Below are positions 5,237-12,098 of a DNA stretch of 12,580 bases, one piece after another. Position 1 is the stretch's first letter. The number at the start of each line of letters is the position of its first letter. Position numbers and translations under genes: made by a program. This DNA is from an uncultured Veillonellaceae bacterium. Lineage in GTDB: Bacteria > Bacillota > Negativicutes > Veillonellales > Megasphaeraceae. The notes beneath the pieces were generated by a model that saw nothing but the letters and a program-made list of their open reading frames with translations, ran no database searches and was not told where the DNA came from. Location: positions 1-12,580 of the forward strand of contig UREG01000045.1 of the NCBI GenBank assembly GCA_900546795.1. The letters run 5' to 3'.

Positions 5237-6712
5237 ATGAAACAGTATGGACAGGAACGGTATGGGTTGTATATCAATGGCACGTGGACAGCGGCCAGCG
5301 ACGGAAAAGAATTTACGGCGTATAATCCGGCAAACGGCGAAGAACTGGCGCGGTTTGCGGAAGCGACAAAAGCCGACGTGGACATGGCGGTAGCGGCGGC
5401 GCAGAAAGCGTTTGAAACCTGGAAAGAAACAACGCCTCAGGAACGGCAGGATTATCTGCTGAAAATAGCGGACGTCATCGAGGCTCATGCGGAAGAACTG
5501 GCCATGCTGGAAACCTTGGACAACGGCAAGCCGATTCGGGAAACCCGCGGAGTAGATATTCCGATGGCAGCCGATCATTTCCGGTATTTTGCCGGCGCAA
5601 TCCGAGCGGAAGAAGGCTCGGCTTCCATGCTGGACAATCATACGCTTAGTTTGGTGCTGCGCGAACCGATTGGTGTGGTCGGCCAGATTATTCCCTGGAA
5701 TTTCCCTTTCTTGATGGCTGCCTGGAAGTTGGCGCCTGTATTGGCTGCCGGCTGTACGACGGTATTGAAACCGTCCAGCCATACCTCGCTGAGTTTGATG
5801 GAATTCATCCGCCTGATCGACGGTATTCTGCCGGCCGGCGTGGTAAACGTCATCACTGGCGGAGGTTCCCGCTCCGGACAGTACATGCTCGATCATCCGG
5901 GATTTAGAAAATTGGCGTTTACCGGTTCTACGGAAGTTGGCCGCGGCGTATACGAAGCGGCGTGCAGCAAAATGATTCCAGCAACGCTGGAACTGGGCGG
6001 CAAATCTGCAAACATTTATTTTGAGGACTGCCAGTGGGATCTGGCGATGGAAGGCGCGCTGCTCGGCATCTTGTTCAATCAAGGGCAGGTCTGCTGCGCA
6101 GGATCCCGGATCTTTGTTCAGGAAGGGATCTACGATCGGTTTGTAGAAGAACTGGCCGAACGGTTCAATGCCGTTAACGTAGGATTGCCGTGGAAAGAAG
6201 ATACCCAGATGGGATCGCAGATATACCAAGGTCAGGTGAAAAAGATTTTAGAATACGTGGAAATCGGCAAGGCGGAAGGGGCGCGGCTCGTTTGCGGCGG
6301 TGAACAGATCATGGACGGCGAACTGGCAAAAGGCAATTTTGTCCGGCCGACTCTCTTTGCTGATGTGACGAATGATATGCGGATCGCTCAGGAAGAAATT
6401 TTCGGGCCTGTAGCCGTTGTGATTAAGTTTAAAGATGAAGCGGACGTCATCGCCATGGCAAACGACAGCGTATATGGTTTGGGCGGCGCGGTTTGGACGA
6501 GAGATATCAATCGGGCTATTCGGGTATCCCGGGCTATTGAAACGGGCCGTATGTGGGTCAACACCTATAACTCCATTCCGGCAGGCGCGCCGTTTGGCGG
6601 CTACAAACAGTCCGGTATCGGCAGGGAAACGCATAAAGTGATACTGGAACACTATACTCAGATGAAAAATATCCTGATCAACATGAGTGAAACGCCGACG
6701 GGATTATATTAA
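5237..6712 (+). CDS. NAD-type aldehyde dehydrogenase
   Basis: The 491-residue product has the usual length and motif order of class 1/2 or acetaldehyde/lactaldehyde dehydrogenases, which oxidise aldehydes to acids in the cytosol. Visible are the oxyanion Asn155 in PWNFP, Lys178 in LKPS, the NAD loop FTGSTEVG (228-235), the general base Glu252 in LELGGKSANI, the nucleophile Cys286 in FNQGQVCCAGSR, and Glu387 in EEIFGP (386-391). No CoA-acylating features are seen. The sequence resembles the broad-range acetaldehyde/betaine-aldehyde group, so the substrate cannot be fixed. It is transcribed alone, from a promoter packed with inverted repeats to a strong hairpin terminator. This suggests tight induction, perhaps by an aldehyde or by redox state. 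Confidence 0.93.
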   Translation: MKQYGQERYGLYINGTWTAASDGKEFTAYNPANGEELARFAEATKADVDMAVAAAQKAFETWKETTPQERQDYLLKIADVIEAHAEELAMLETLDNGKPIRETRGVDIPMAADHFRYFAGAIRAEEGSASMLDNHTLSLVLREPIGVVGQIIPWNFPFLMAAWKLAPVLAAGCTTVLKPSSHTSLSLMEFIRLIDGILPAGVVNVITGGGSRSGQYMLDHPGFRKLAFTGSTEVGRGVYEAACSKMIPATLELGGKSANIYFEDCQWDLAMEGALLGILFNQGQVCCAGSRIFVQEGIYDRFVEELAERFNAVNVGLPWKEDTQMGSQIYQGQVKKILEYVEIGKAEGARLVCGGEQIMDGELAKGNFVRPTLFADVTNDMRIAQEEIFGPVAVVIKFKDEADVIAMANDSVYGLGGAVWTRDINRAIRVSRAIETGRMWVNTYNSIPAGAPFGGYKQSGIGRETHKVILEHYTQMKNILINMSETPTGLY

Positions 6713-6734
6713 TTGCATATAGATAGTAAAAAAT

Positions 6735-6774
6735 AAAACAGCCGCTGCTTCTTCAAAAAAGCAGCGGCTGTTTT
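6735..6774. terminator. Bidirectional terminator between ALDH and the convergent phosphatase gene
   Basis: Sixteen-base perfect arms run from 6735 to 6750 and 6759 to 6774 (core CAGCCGCTGCTT / AAGCAGCGGCTG) around an 8-base loop. T-rich flanks on each strand suit it to stop both converging transcripts. Confidence 0.92.
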
Positions 6775-6808
6775 GGTTTAAGACAGCTTCCATTCGGTAA
6801 AACGCAGG

Positions 6809-7924
6809 TCATTCCTTTATGTCAGACAGGAACGGCCGGGCAATGTCCTTCGTGTACTGATAAAACGAGGCGGGTTTTTCCGGGGCGATTGCCCAAAGGG
6901 GAACGGTTCTTTCATATAACGAACCGTGGGTACGGACGGTATCGGTATAGAGCCGAACCGCTTCGGTTTCGCCAAACGCACAGTCCGGAGCCGCCAGCGC
7001 CACGAAATCTCCGATCGTATCGGCCGGCAGATGATAGCGCTGCGCCGCCTCTTTGGCGGTAAGGAGCTGCTCAATTTCCGGCTGCGCTTTGGCAAAGTCC
7101 TGCAGACGCTGGGCGTCTTCTGGATGATCCAAGAACAGATACGCCATGCCGCCTTCTTGGTAGGGGTGATTTTCGACGTAGCGGTCTTTCAGCGGAGCGA
7201 GGGCAAAAAGCAGGATGTTGGCCTGCGCGGCCGCCCGCTGAATATCCAGGATATGGTGCTTTTGGTTCATGCCGTGATCGGCGGTGATATAGATTTGTCT
7301 GTCCGGGTCGGCTTCATGGATCGCGGCGATTAACCGGTCGATAGCGCGTATCTGCATCAGGGCTTCCGGCGTTCCCGGCGCGTAATGATGGAAGCCGTAA
7401 TCGTTGGTGGTGCAGTACACGAAATGAGGGCGTTCCCGCTGGATACAGGCCAGTGCGGCTTGAAAGATCCATTCCGTGGCAGAAAGAGAATCGATAGGAG
7501 GCGGAGCGGACAGGCCGAGGCCGGAAAGGAGCGTTTCATCAGGTGTTTGAGCGCTGATCCCGATAGCGGCGCCGTCGCCGTATATGCCCAGCACTTTGCC
7601 TTTTACCGTAAGAAGCGCCGTCTTTTTCCCGGCTTTCTGGAACGCTTGAAATAAGGTGGGCGCTTTCATAAAGCCCCGTTCTTCAATGAATCCTTCTTCC
7701 CGAGTAGCAGGGTGATAATAGTAGTTGCCGGTTATTTTGGTTTCTTCCGGAAATTTTCCCGATAAAATTGACGCGTGGTTCACATTGGTAACGGTGGGAA
7801 CGGAACCGAGAACAGTTTTGGCGAAGCCTTTTTTGCGGCATAACGCAAACAGAGTGGGAGCGGTCTGCGGCGTGAGGTATTCCGGTGCGCAGCCGTCGAT
7901 GACAGCGATCAATAAACGGTTCAT
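6809..7924 (-). CDS. Alkaline-phosphatase-superfamily hydrolase, phosphonoacetate hydrolase-like
   Basis: The 371-residue protein belongs to the type I phosphodiesterase / nucleotide pyrophosphatase branch. In order: Asp10 (VIDGCAPEYL), the nucleophile Thr46 in VPTVTNVNHASILSG followed by ITGNYYY (64-70), Asp175 and His179 in NDYGFHH, Asp216-His217 in TADHGMN, and His333 in RTHGSLYERTVPLW. This is the two-zinc set. The TNVN/ITGNY blocks resemble phosphonoacetate hydrolase (PhnA), which splits phosphonoacetate to acetate and phosphate. No signal peptide is seen, so it is cytosolic. I prefer ATG 7924 over the upstream GTG (7933), because AAAGGAAG lies eight bases before the ATG and abuts the GTG. 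No phosphonate transporter or C-P lyase gene is nearby. A related phosphodiester or nucleotide substrate is possible. Confidence 0.8.
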   Translation of the reverse strand: MNRLLIAVIDGCAPEYLTPQTAPTLFALCRKKGFAKTVLGSVPTVTNVNHASILSGKFPEETKITGNYYYHPATREEGFIEERGFMKAPTLFQAFQKAGKKTALLTVKGKVLGIYGDGAAIGISAQTPDETLLSGLGLSAPPPIDSLSATEWIFQAALACIQRERPHFVYCTTNDYGFHHYAPGTPEALMQIRAIDRLIAAIHEADPDRQIYITADHGMNQKHHILDIQRAAAQANILLFALAPLKDRYVENHPYQEGGMAYLFLDHPEDAQRLQDFAKAQPEIEQLLTAKEAAQRYHLPADTIGDFVALAAPDCAFGETEAVRLYTDTVRTHGSLYERTVPLWAIAPEKPASFYQYTKDIARPFLSDIKE

Positions 7925-7932
7925 AAGATACA

Positions 7933-7940
7933 CTTCCTTT
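7933..7940 (-). promoter_or_regulatory. Ribosome binding site that sets the phosphatase start
   Basis: Read on the minus strand, AAAGGAAG lies eight bases before ATG 7924 and only overlaps or abuts the alternative GTG at 7933, so the ATG is favoured. Confidence 0.65.
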
Positions 7941-7952
7941 CGTATATTCGTA

Positions 7953-8021
7953 TTGTAGCAGGGAAATGAAGTGTCGTATAATATGAGTATTGTGAAGGTG
8001 GGATAAGTAAATACTAATACT
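7953..8021 (+). promoter_or_regulatory. LysR gene promoter and candidate autoregulatory repeats
   Basis: TTGTAG (7953-7958), 18 bases, then consensus TATAAT (7977-7982). On the opposite strand TACAAT (7957-7952) could be the -10 box of the divergent phosphatase, so the two promoters overlap. Downstream, AGTATT (7986-7991) is mirrored by AATACT at 8010-8015, which is repeated in tandem at 8016-8021. These are plausible binding words for the LysR protein itself. Confidence 0.55.
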
Positions 8022-8031
8022 AGGAGCCATT

Positions 8032-8928
8032 ATGACACTGCGCAATTTGGAAATTTTTACGGCAGTATACCGCTGCCGGAGTATGAGCAAAGCCGCTCAG
8101 GAACTGATGATCTCGCAGTCCTCGGTCAGTCAGGCGGTAGCGGCGCTGGAAAAAGAATACGGCGTGCGTCTGTTTGAACGGCTGCGCCAGACGCTGGACG
8201 CGACAGCCGCGGGAGAACGGCTTTTTTCCCTGGCTGTTTCTATATTGGAACAAGTGCGTCAGATCGGAGTGCAGATGAGTGAATGCGCCGCGATGCAGCC
8301 GCTGCGGGTTGGGTTTTGCACCACTGCCGGAAGCCGATGGCTGTATAAAATCACGGAATGGTATGAAGCCGAAGCGGGACAGCCGATTTTGGCGGAAGTG
8401 GGAAACAGCTCGCAGCTGGAAGATCAGGTAATGGCGGCGCGGCTCGATGCGGCTATCGTGCAGAAGACAAGCGTGCGTCCCTGCTTGCGGTATATTCCCA
8501 TCTGGCAGGATCGGCTGACGGCGATTTGTTCGCCGGATCACTCCCTTGCCGGCAAGACGGTTCCTATTTCGCGGCTGGCGAAAGAACCGCTGGTGATGCG
8601 GGAAGCGGGGAGCGGAACGAATCGATTGGTGCAGGACATGTTTTTGGCGCATGGCGTCCCTATGGACACGGCTTGGATTGTTACGGGAATACCCGCCGTG
8701 CTGGAAGCGGTGCAGAAGAAGCGGGGCATCGCGTTTGTATCGGAAGAAATTGCCCGCCCGGCTCTGCAGAAAGGAACGGTGGCAGAAATTACGATGGCAG
8801 ACGCCGTATTTTCCCGCTCCTTTGCGCTGATATACCCGCAGGACACCTATAGAAATACGGAGTTAGCCCTGTTTCAAAAACTGACAGAACGAGTCTGTGC
8901 TGACCTGGAACAAGAAAGAAAAGAATGA
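8032..8928 (+). CDS. LysR-family transcriptional regulator
   Basis: The 298-residue protein has the family layout. An N-terminal winged helix-turn-helix (MTLRNLEIFTAVYRCRSMSK, recognition helix around QSSVSQAVAALEKEYG at 29-44, then RLFER) leads through a linker helix to a substrate-binding-protein-like effector domain from about residue 90 (LRVGFCTTAG). It should act as a tetramer that activates or represses in response to a small effector, which cannot be deduced. AGGAG five bases before ATG 8032 supports the start. It diverges from the phosphonoacetate hydrolase-like gene with 107 nt between starts, the standard arrangement of a LysR regulator and its target. That gene is therefore the prime regulatory candidate. 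The flavodoxin upstream site is another possible target. Confidence 0.92.
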   Translation: MTLRNLEIFTAVYRCRSMSKAAQELMISQSSVSQAVAALEKEYGVRLFERLRQTLDATAAGERLFSLAVSILEQVRQIGVQMSECAAMQPLRVGFCTTAGSRWLYKITEWYEAEAGQPILAEVGNSSQLEDQVMAARLDAAIVQKTSVRPCLRYIPIWQDRLTAICSPDHSLAGKTVPISRLAKEPLVMREAGSGTNRLVQDMFLAHGVPMDTAWIVTGIPAVLEAVQKKRGIAFVSEEIARPALQKGTVAEITMADAVFSRSFALIYPQDTYRNTELALFQKLTERVCADLEQERKE

Positions 8929-8952
8929 CCGCAGGCAGTGCGGAAAACGGAG

Positions 8953-8982
8953 AAAGACGCTGCAAAAAAGCAGTGTCTTTTT
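8953..8982 (+). terminator. Terminator of the LysR gene
   Basis: AAAGACGCTGC (8953-8963) and GCAGTGTCTTT (8970-8980) pair with one G-U around a loop of six A, followed by further T. It lies 24 nt after the stop codon. Confidence 0.85.
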
Positions 8983-9063
8983 GTTTAGGATAGATCTGAA
9001 TCTGGCAGGAGTATTTGGCAGGCATCAATGAATCCGACAGCAGCGGGAGCCGGGCGCAGATAG

Positions 9064-9091
9064 AAAAAGAGCCGCCGTGAGGCGGCTTTTT
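9064..9091 (-). terminator. Terminator of the EFR1-type gene
   Basis: On the minus strand the hairpin GCCGCC-TCAC-GGCGGC (9086-9071) starts five bases beyond the stop codon and is followed by TCTTTTTCTA. A-T flanks extend the stem. Confidence 0.88.
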
Positions 9092-9861
9092 CATAGGAAA
9101 TATTCATTTTCTTTTCGGCCTTGGCAGTTGGCTTCCAGCATTGCCTGCAATTTCAGCATCGGTTCTGCCGTAAATTGTTTGGCGTGCACAGGACAAATCT
9201 TCATGCATGCCCGGCATTGAATGCAGCCGTCAGCCACAAGAAACGGATCCGTTCGGTCAATAATGCCCATGGGACAGACGGCAGCGCAGCGGCCGCACCG
9301 CAGGCAGCTTTCTGTCGTTTCCGGGTGAAATGGGCGGGGCGGCATATCCGGTTTATACGGAAAATCGCCGGGAATATCCGGCGGTTCCAGATTGCCGGCA
9401 AGAAGTTTTGCGGCGGCTCTTTTGGCAAAGGCTGCGGCTTCTTCCAAATCGTCTGCTTCAGGCCGGTGAGGCGCCAGCAACGGGGTAATCGTATGTTCTG
9501 CCAGCAGTGCGGCGGCGCCGATGACGGAAAACTCCTGCTTTTCCAGAATATGGGAAGCTTCCAGCAGAGCGTCGTCATAATGGCGGTTGCCGTATACGCC
9601 CAGCAGGATTGCCGGCGTGCCTTCTCCATGACACCGGGACAGTTCCTGCCGGCATAATTGGGGAACGCGGCCGCCGTAAACGGGAAATGCAAAGAGAAAT
9701 AGATCGCCGGCAGTGCAGGTTACCTCGCTGCCGCGGCCTTTAGGAAGTGTCCAGTCATGGCGGACTTCTTGAAGCGGCAAAACGGACTGCAGCGCCCGTC
9801 CGGCGGCCTCTGCATAACGGCGCGTACTGCCGGTGGGACTAAAATATACGGTATGAATCAT
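9091..9861 (-). CDS. EFR1-type flavodoxin/ferredoxin fusion protein
   Basis: The 256-residue cytosolic protein fuses two redox domains. Residues 1-155 are flavodoxin-like, with phosphate loop FSPTGSTRRYA (7-17) and FPVYGGRVP (59-67). Residues 186-224 carry two 4Fe-4S clusters, Cys186/189/192/196 and Cys213/216/219/223, each ending in CP. This is the layout of the EFR1 ferredoxin family common in gut anaerobes. It passes electrons between FMN and iron-sulfur centres, but its partners are unknown. The start is supported by AGGAGGG six bases before the ATG. A weak upstream promoter (TTGCCT at 9922-9917, TACGCT at 9899-9894, 17 apart, minus strand) suggests a stand-alone transcript. Confidence 0.9.
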   Translation of the reverse strand: MIHTVYFSPTGSTRRYAEAAGRALQSVLPLQEVRHDWTLPKGRGSEVTCTAGDLFLFAFPVYGGRVPQLCRQELSRCHGEGTPAILLGVYGNRHYDDALLEASHILEKQEFSVIGAAALLAEHTITPLLAPHRPEADDLEEAAAFAKRAAAKLLAGNLEPPDIPGDFPYKPDMPPRPFHPETTESCLRCGRCAAVCPMGIIDRTDPFLVADGCIQCRACMKICPVHAKQFTAEPMLKLQAMLEANCQGRKENEYFL

Positions 9862-10017
9862 AAAAAGCCCTCCTAATGCTCGTGATTTCTTTCAGCGTAC
9901 CACAGCGGATTTGATAAGGCAATGAGAAAAGAAGCGGCGCAGGGAAGAATTTGCGTAAACTGCATACGCCTCATGTCCAAAAAATCTGATAGCGCAAGGG
10001 ATTTTTAAGCAAAGAGA

Positions 10018-10046
10018 TTGAGAATATAAGAAAGAGCGTGTACAAT
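10018..10046 (+). promoter_or_regulatory. Strong promoter of pta
   Basis: TTGAGA (10018-10023), exactly 17 bases, then TACAAT (10041-10046), near the vegetative sigma consensus in an AT-rich stretch. The predicted start is about 10053, giving a leader of roughly 44 nt. Confidence 0.85.
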
Positions 10047-10096
10047 AGAAATTAAGGTTAGATACTTTAGTTGTACAAATGGAGGAATGAACGAAG

Positions 10097-11110
10097 ATGA
10101 GTTTTACAAGTGATTTGAAAAGCCGCGTGCATAGAGCGCAGAAGAAAATCGTATTGCCGGAATCGTTTAGCCGCCGCGTATTGAAAGCTGCGGAACGGGT
10201 ATTGGCAGAAGGTTTTGCTAAAGTCGTATTGATCGGCGAATTGGAAAAGATCAAAACAGACGCAGCAAAATACAAAATCGATCTTACCGGGGTAGAAGTA
10301 ATCGATCCGAAAGAATTCCCGCACTTAGATGAATTCTGCGAAAAATTTGCACAGAAACGCGCTAAAAAGGGCATGACGCCGGAAAAAGCTCGTGAAATTT
10401 TCATGACGGACTATACGTTCTTTGCGGCTATGCTCGTAAATGAAGGCTTTGCAGACGGCGTGGTATCCGGTGCTGCTACAACGTCCGCAGACGTTATCCG
10501 TGCCGGCCTTCAGGTCATCGGCGTTCGCCCGGGCATCAAAACGGTATCCAGTGCGTTCATTTTGATTACGAATACTCCGCAGTACGGTGATAACGGTATC
10601 CTCGTACTTGGCGACTGCGGCGTTGTTCCGAACCCGACGTCCGAACAGCTGGCAGATATCGCTGAAGTTTGCGTAGAACGGGCTCGTACGACTGTACAGA
10701 TGCTCAATCCGCGCGTAGCGATGCTTTCCTACTCCACGAAAGGTTCCGGCTCCGGTGAAGACGTAGACCGCGTAGTAGCGGCAGTACAGGAACTGCAGAA
10801 CCGTAACGTAGACTTTGATTTCGACGGCGAACTGCAGGCCGATGCGGCTCTCGTACCGGAAGTTGGCGAACATAAAGCACCGGGATCCAAAGTTGCCGGC
10901 CGTGCAAACATCTTGATCTTCCCGAGCTTGGAAGCAGCAAACATCGGTTACAAAATGGTACAGCGCTTTGCGAACGCAACGGCATTGGGACCATTGGTTC
11001 AGGGCTTGGCAAAACCGGTTCTCGACCTTTCCCGCGGCTGCTCTACGGAAGATATCGTAGACGTAGTGGCAGTATGCTGCAGCGACGCGATCGCTTTGGA
11101 TCAGCAGTAA
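10097..11110 (+). CDS. pta: Phosphate acetyltransferase
   Basis: The enzyme interconverts acetyl-CoA plus phosphate with acetyl phosphate plus CoA, the step before acetate kinase in fermentative ATP formation. The 337-residue product is the short class I form without N-terminal regulatory domains. Family blocks are DGVVSGAATTSADVIRAG (120-137), SYSTKGSGSGEDVD (211-224), DGELQADAAL (243-252), and GRANILIFPSLEAANIGYK (268-286). The last block is LDLSRGCSTEDIV (309-321), where Ser312, Arg313 and Asp319 match the spacing of the catalytic Ser309/Arg310/Asp316 of the Methanosarcina enzyme. GGAGG lies 11 bases before the ATG, a rather long spacing. The gene is monocistronic and ackA is not beside it. 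It uses CGT/CGC for Arg far more than its CGG-rich neighbours, a sign of high expression. Confidence 0.97.
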   Translation: MSFTSDLKSRVHRAQKKIVLPESFSRRVLKAAERVLAEGFAKVVLIGELEKIKTDAAKYKIDLTGVEVIDPKEFPHLDEFCEKFAQKRAKKGMTPEKAREIFMTDYTFFAAMLVNEGFADGVVSGAATTSADVIRAGLQVIGVRPGIKTVSSAFILITNTPQYGDNGILVLGDCGVVPNPTSEQLADIAEVCVERARTTVQMLNPRVAMLSYSTKGSGSGEDVDRVVAAVQELQNRNVDFDFDGELQADAALVPEVGEHKAPGSKVAGRANILIFPSLEAANIGYKMVQRFANATALGPLVQGLAKPVLDLSRGCSTEDIVDVVAVCCSDAIALDQQ

Positions 11111-11118
11111 GAATGGAT

Positions 11119-11151
11119 AAAAAACCTCTTTCTTCGGAAAGAGGTTTTTTT
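11119..11151 (+). terminator. UUCG-loop terminator of pta
   Basis: CCTCTTTC (11125-11132) pairs with GAAAGAGG (11137-11144), closing an exceptionally stable TTCG tetraloop. A leading A-run (11119-11124) is matched by seven T (11145-11151). Confidence 0.95.
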
Positions 11152-11195
11152 GTTATCTCCGTAAGGCTCCCCGATAGATACTGCGCGTTCTTCTC

Positions 11196-11227
11196 TTGAC
11201 AGAGTACGTTTAATTTTTTAATATAAT
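11196..11227 (+). promoter_or_regulatory. Promoter of the unknown membrane protein gene
   Basis: A perfect TTGACA (11196-11201) is followed by TAATAT at the ideal 17-base spacing (11219-11224) and an overlapping perfect TATAAT (11222-11227) at 20 bases. The leader that follows (about 11230-11274) is extremely A-rich and unstructured, which favours translation. Confidence 0.8.
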
Positions 11228-11287
11228 ACTCAAAAGATTAGAAAAAAATAAGAAGAAAAATAAAAAAAGATTAGAAGGAGCAGTGTC

Positions 11288-11959
11288 ATGAGAGCAGTTA
11301 CGGTGTACAGCGGGCTGATTTGGCTGGGAGCAGCCGGGGTTGCGTCCCGGATATATGGGATGGCGCATATGGATATTTTTGCAGCGATGACGGCAGCGGC
11401 TTTTTCCGCGGTGTACATCTGCCGCGTCCTTTTGGGAGTGGGCAAGAAAGACCCGTTCTGCTACAGCTTTTCGGTACTGGGGATTTTTCTGGGCTGGAAA
11501 TATCTGATGGCAGGTATCGCGGATTTGCGAAGCGCTCACGGACTATTGGATCAGGAATGGGGAACGATGGTATTTACGCTGCTTTGCGCGGGACTGCTCT
11601 GTCTGCTGTTTTGGAACGGCATTCGCACCGGCGAGCGGGAGGGCAAAGAAAACACGTGCTGCCTGCCGCCGACGGAATATGACGGCCGCGTAGATACGAC
11701 GTATTTAAAAGCCGGCGATATTTGCACGATGCAGCTGCTTCGCCAGGAGCTTGCCGATATGAGACGGTGCAGCGGGGAAGAACGGATACAGCCGCGCAAA
11801 CGCCGGCTGGAGCGGTATATACAAGTGTACGAACGGCATGTGATGGAAAACGGGCGGCAGGGCTTGGCAAATACAGCGCAAAAAGAATGGCGCTCGGCAG
11901 ACTGGGAAGAAGAACTGGCGGAATGCCGGCAAATGAAAGAGATGCTGAATCAAATATAA
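11288..11959 (+). CDS. Unrecognised four-helix membrane protein with charged C-terminal tail
   Basis: I do not recognise the family. The 223-residue product has four likely membrane segments (about 4-22, 29-50, 58-78, 93-111). They are followed by a soluble tail rich in Arg, Glu and Gln (112-223) that looks mostly helical. The tail has a Cys-Cys pair at 123-124 (ENTCCLPP) and Trp residues near 202 and 206. The start is well supported by AAGGAG seven bases upstream and a near-perfect promoter. The single-gene transcript ends at a large hairpin. The tail probably faces the cytosol, given the positive residues after helix 4. Two membrane hairpins with a helical cytosolic tail could suit a sensor or scaffold, but nothing in the sequence shows this. 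Confidence 0.75.
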   Translation: MRAVTVYSGLIWLGAAGVASRIYGMAHMDIFAAMTAAAFSAVYICRVLLGVGKKDPFCYSFSVLGIFLGWKYLMAGIADLRSAHGLLDQEWGTMVFTLLCAGLLCLLFWNGIRTGEREGKENTCCLPPTEYDGRVDTTYLKAGDICTMQLLRQELADMRRCSGEERIQPRKRRLERYIQVYERHVMENGRQGLANTAQKEWRSADWEEELAECRQMKEMLNQI

Positions 11960-12000
11960 ACGACGGATTGCTGCGGCGTGTCTGTGCACCAGATAAGCGA

Positions 12001-12098
12001 AACGCAGCCGGTAGTAGGAAATAAGTTCTGCAAAAGAGCGGGGTGATGACCGCCTGTTCTCTTGCCGGAACGATTCCTTTGCCGGCTGCGTTATTTTT
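12001..12098 (+). ncRNA. Long imperfect hairpin with T-run: terminator or structured RNA
   Basis: AACGCAGCCGG (12001-12011) pairs perfectly with CCGGCTGCGTT (12082-12092), followed by ATTTTTT. Inside, successive helices stack as a rod: AGGAA/TTCCT (12016-12020, 12074-12078), GTTC/GAAC (12025-12028, 12068-12071), GCAA/TTGC (12030-12033, 12062-12065), AGA/TCT (12035-12037, 12058-12060), and GCGG/CCGC (12038-12041, 12050-12053) with loop GGTGATGA. It lies 41 nt after the membrane-protein stop and could simply end that transcript. However, its size and nested pairing exceed a normal terminator. No known RNA family is recognised. Confidence 0.5.

Noticed and set aside
5210..6229. 339-residue open frame on the minus strand opposite the ALDH gene
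   Set aside because: The forward frame is an unmistakable ALDH with all catalytic motifs. The antisense translation is Arg/Phe/His-rich with no recognisable domain or ribosome site.
7925..7933. GTG start for the phosphatase
   Set aside because: The AAAGGAAG site abuts the GTG, leaving no spacing, but sits eight bases from ATG 7924.
12001..12092. Small SRP RNA or 6S RNA
   Set aside because: The conserved SRP tip (GGTCAGG...GGAAGGAAGCAGCC) is missing, and the rod is too short for 6S RNA.
12038..12098. Fluoride-type riboswitch suggested by GGTGATGA and CCGCC
   Set aside because: The pseudoknot partners and the conserved AAAC segment are absent, and the element sits at the 3' end of a transcript with no transporter gene downstream on that strand.
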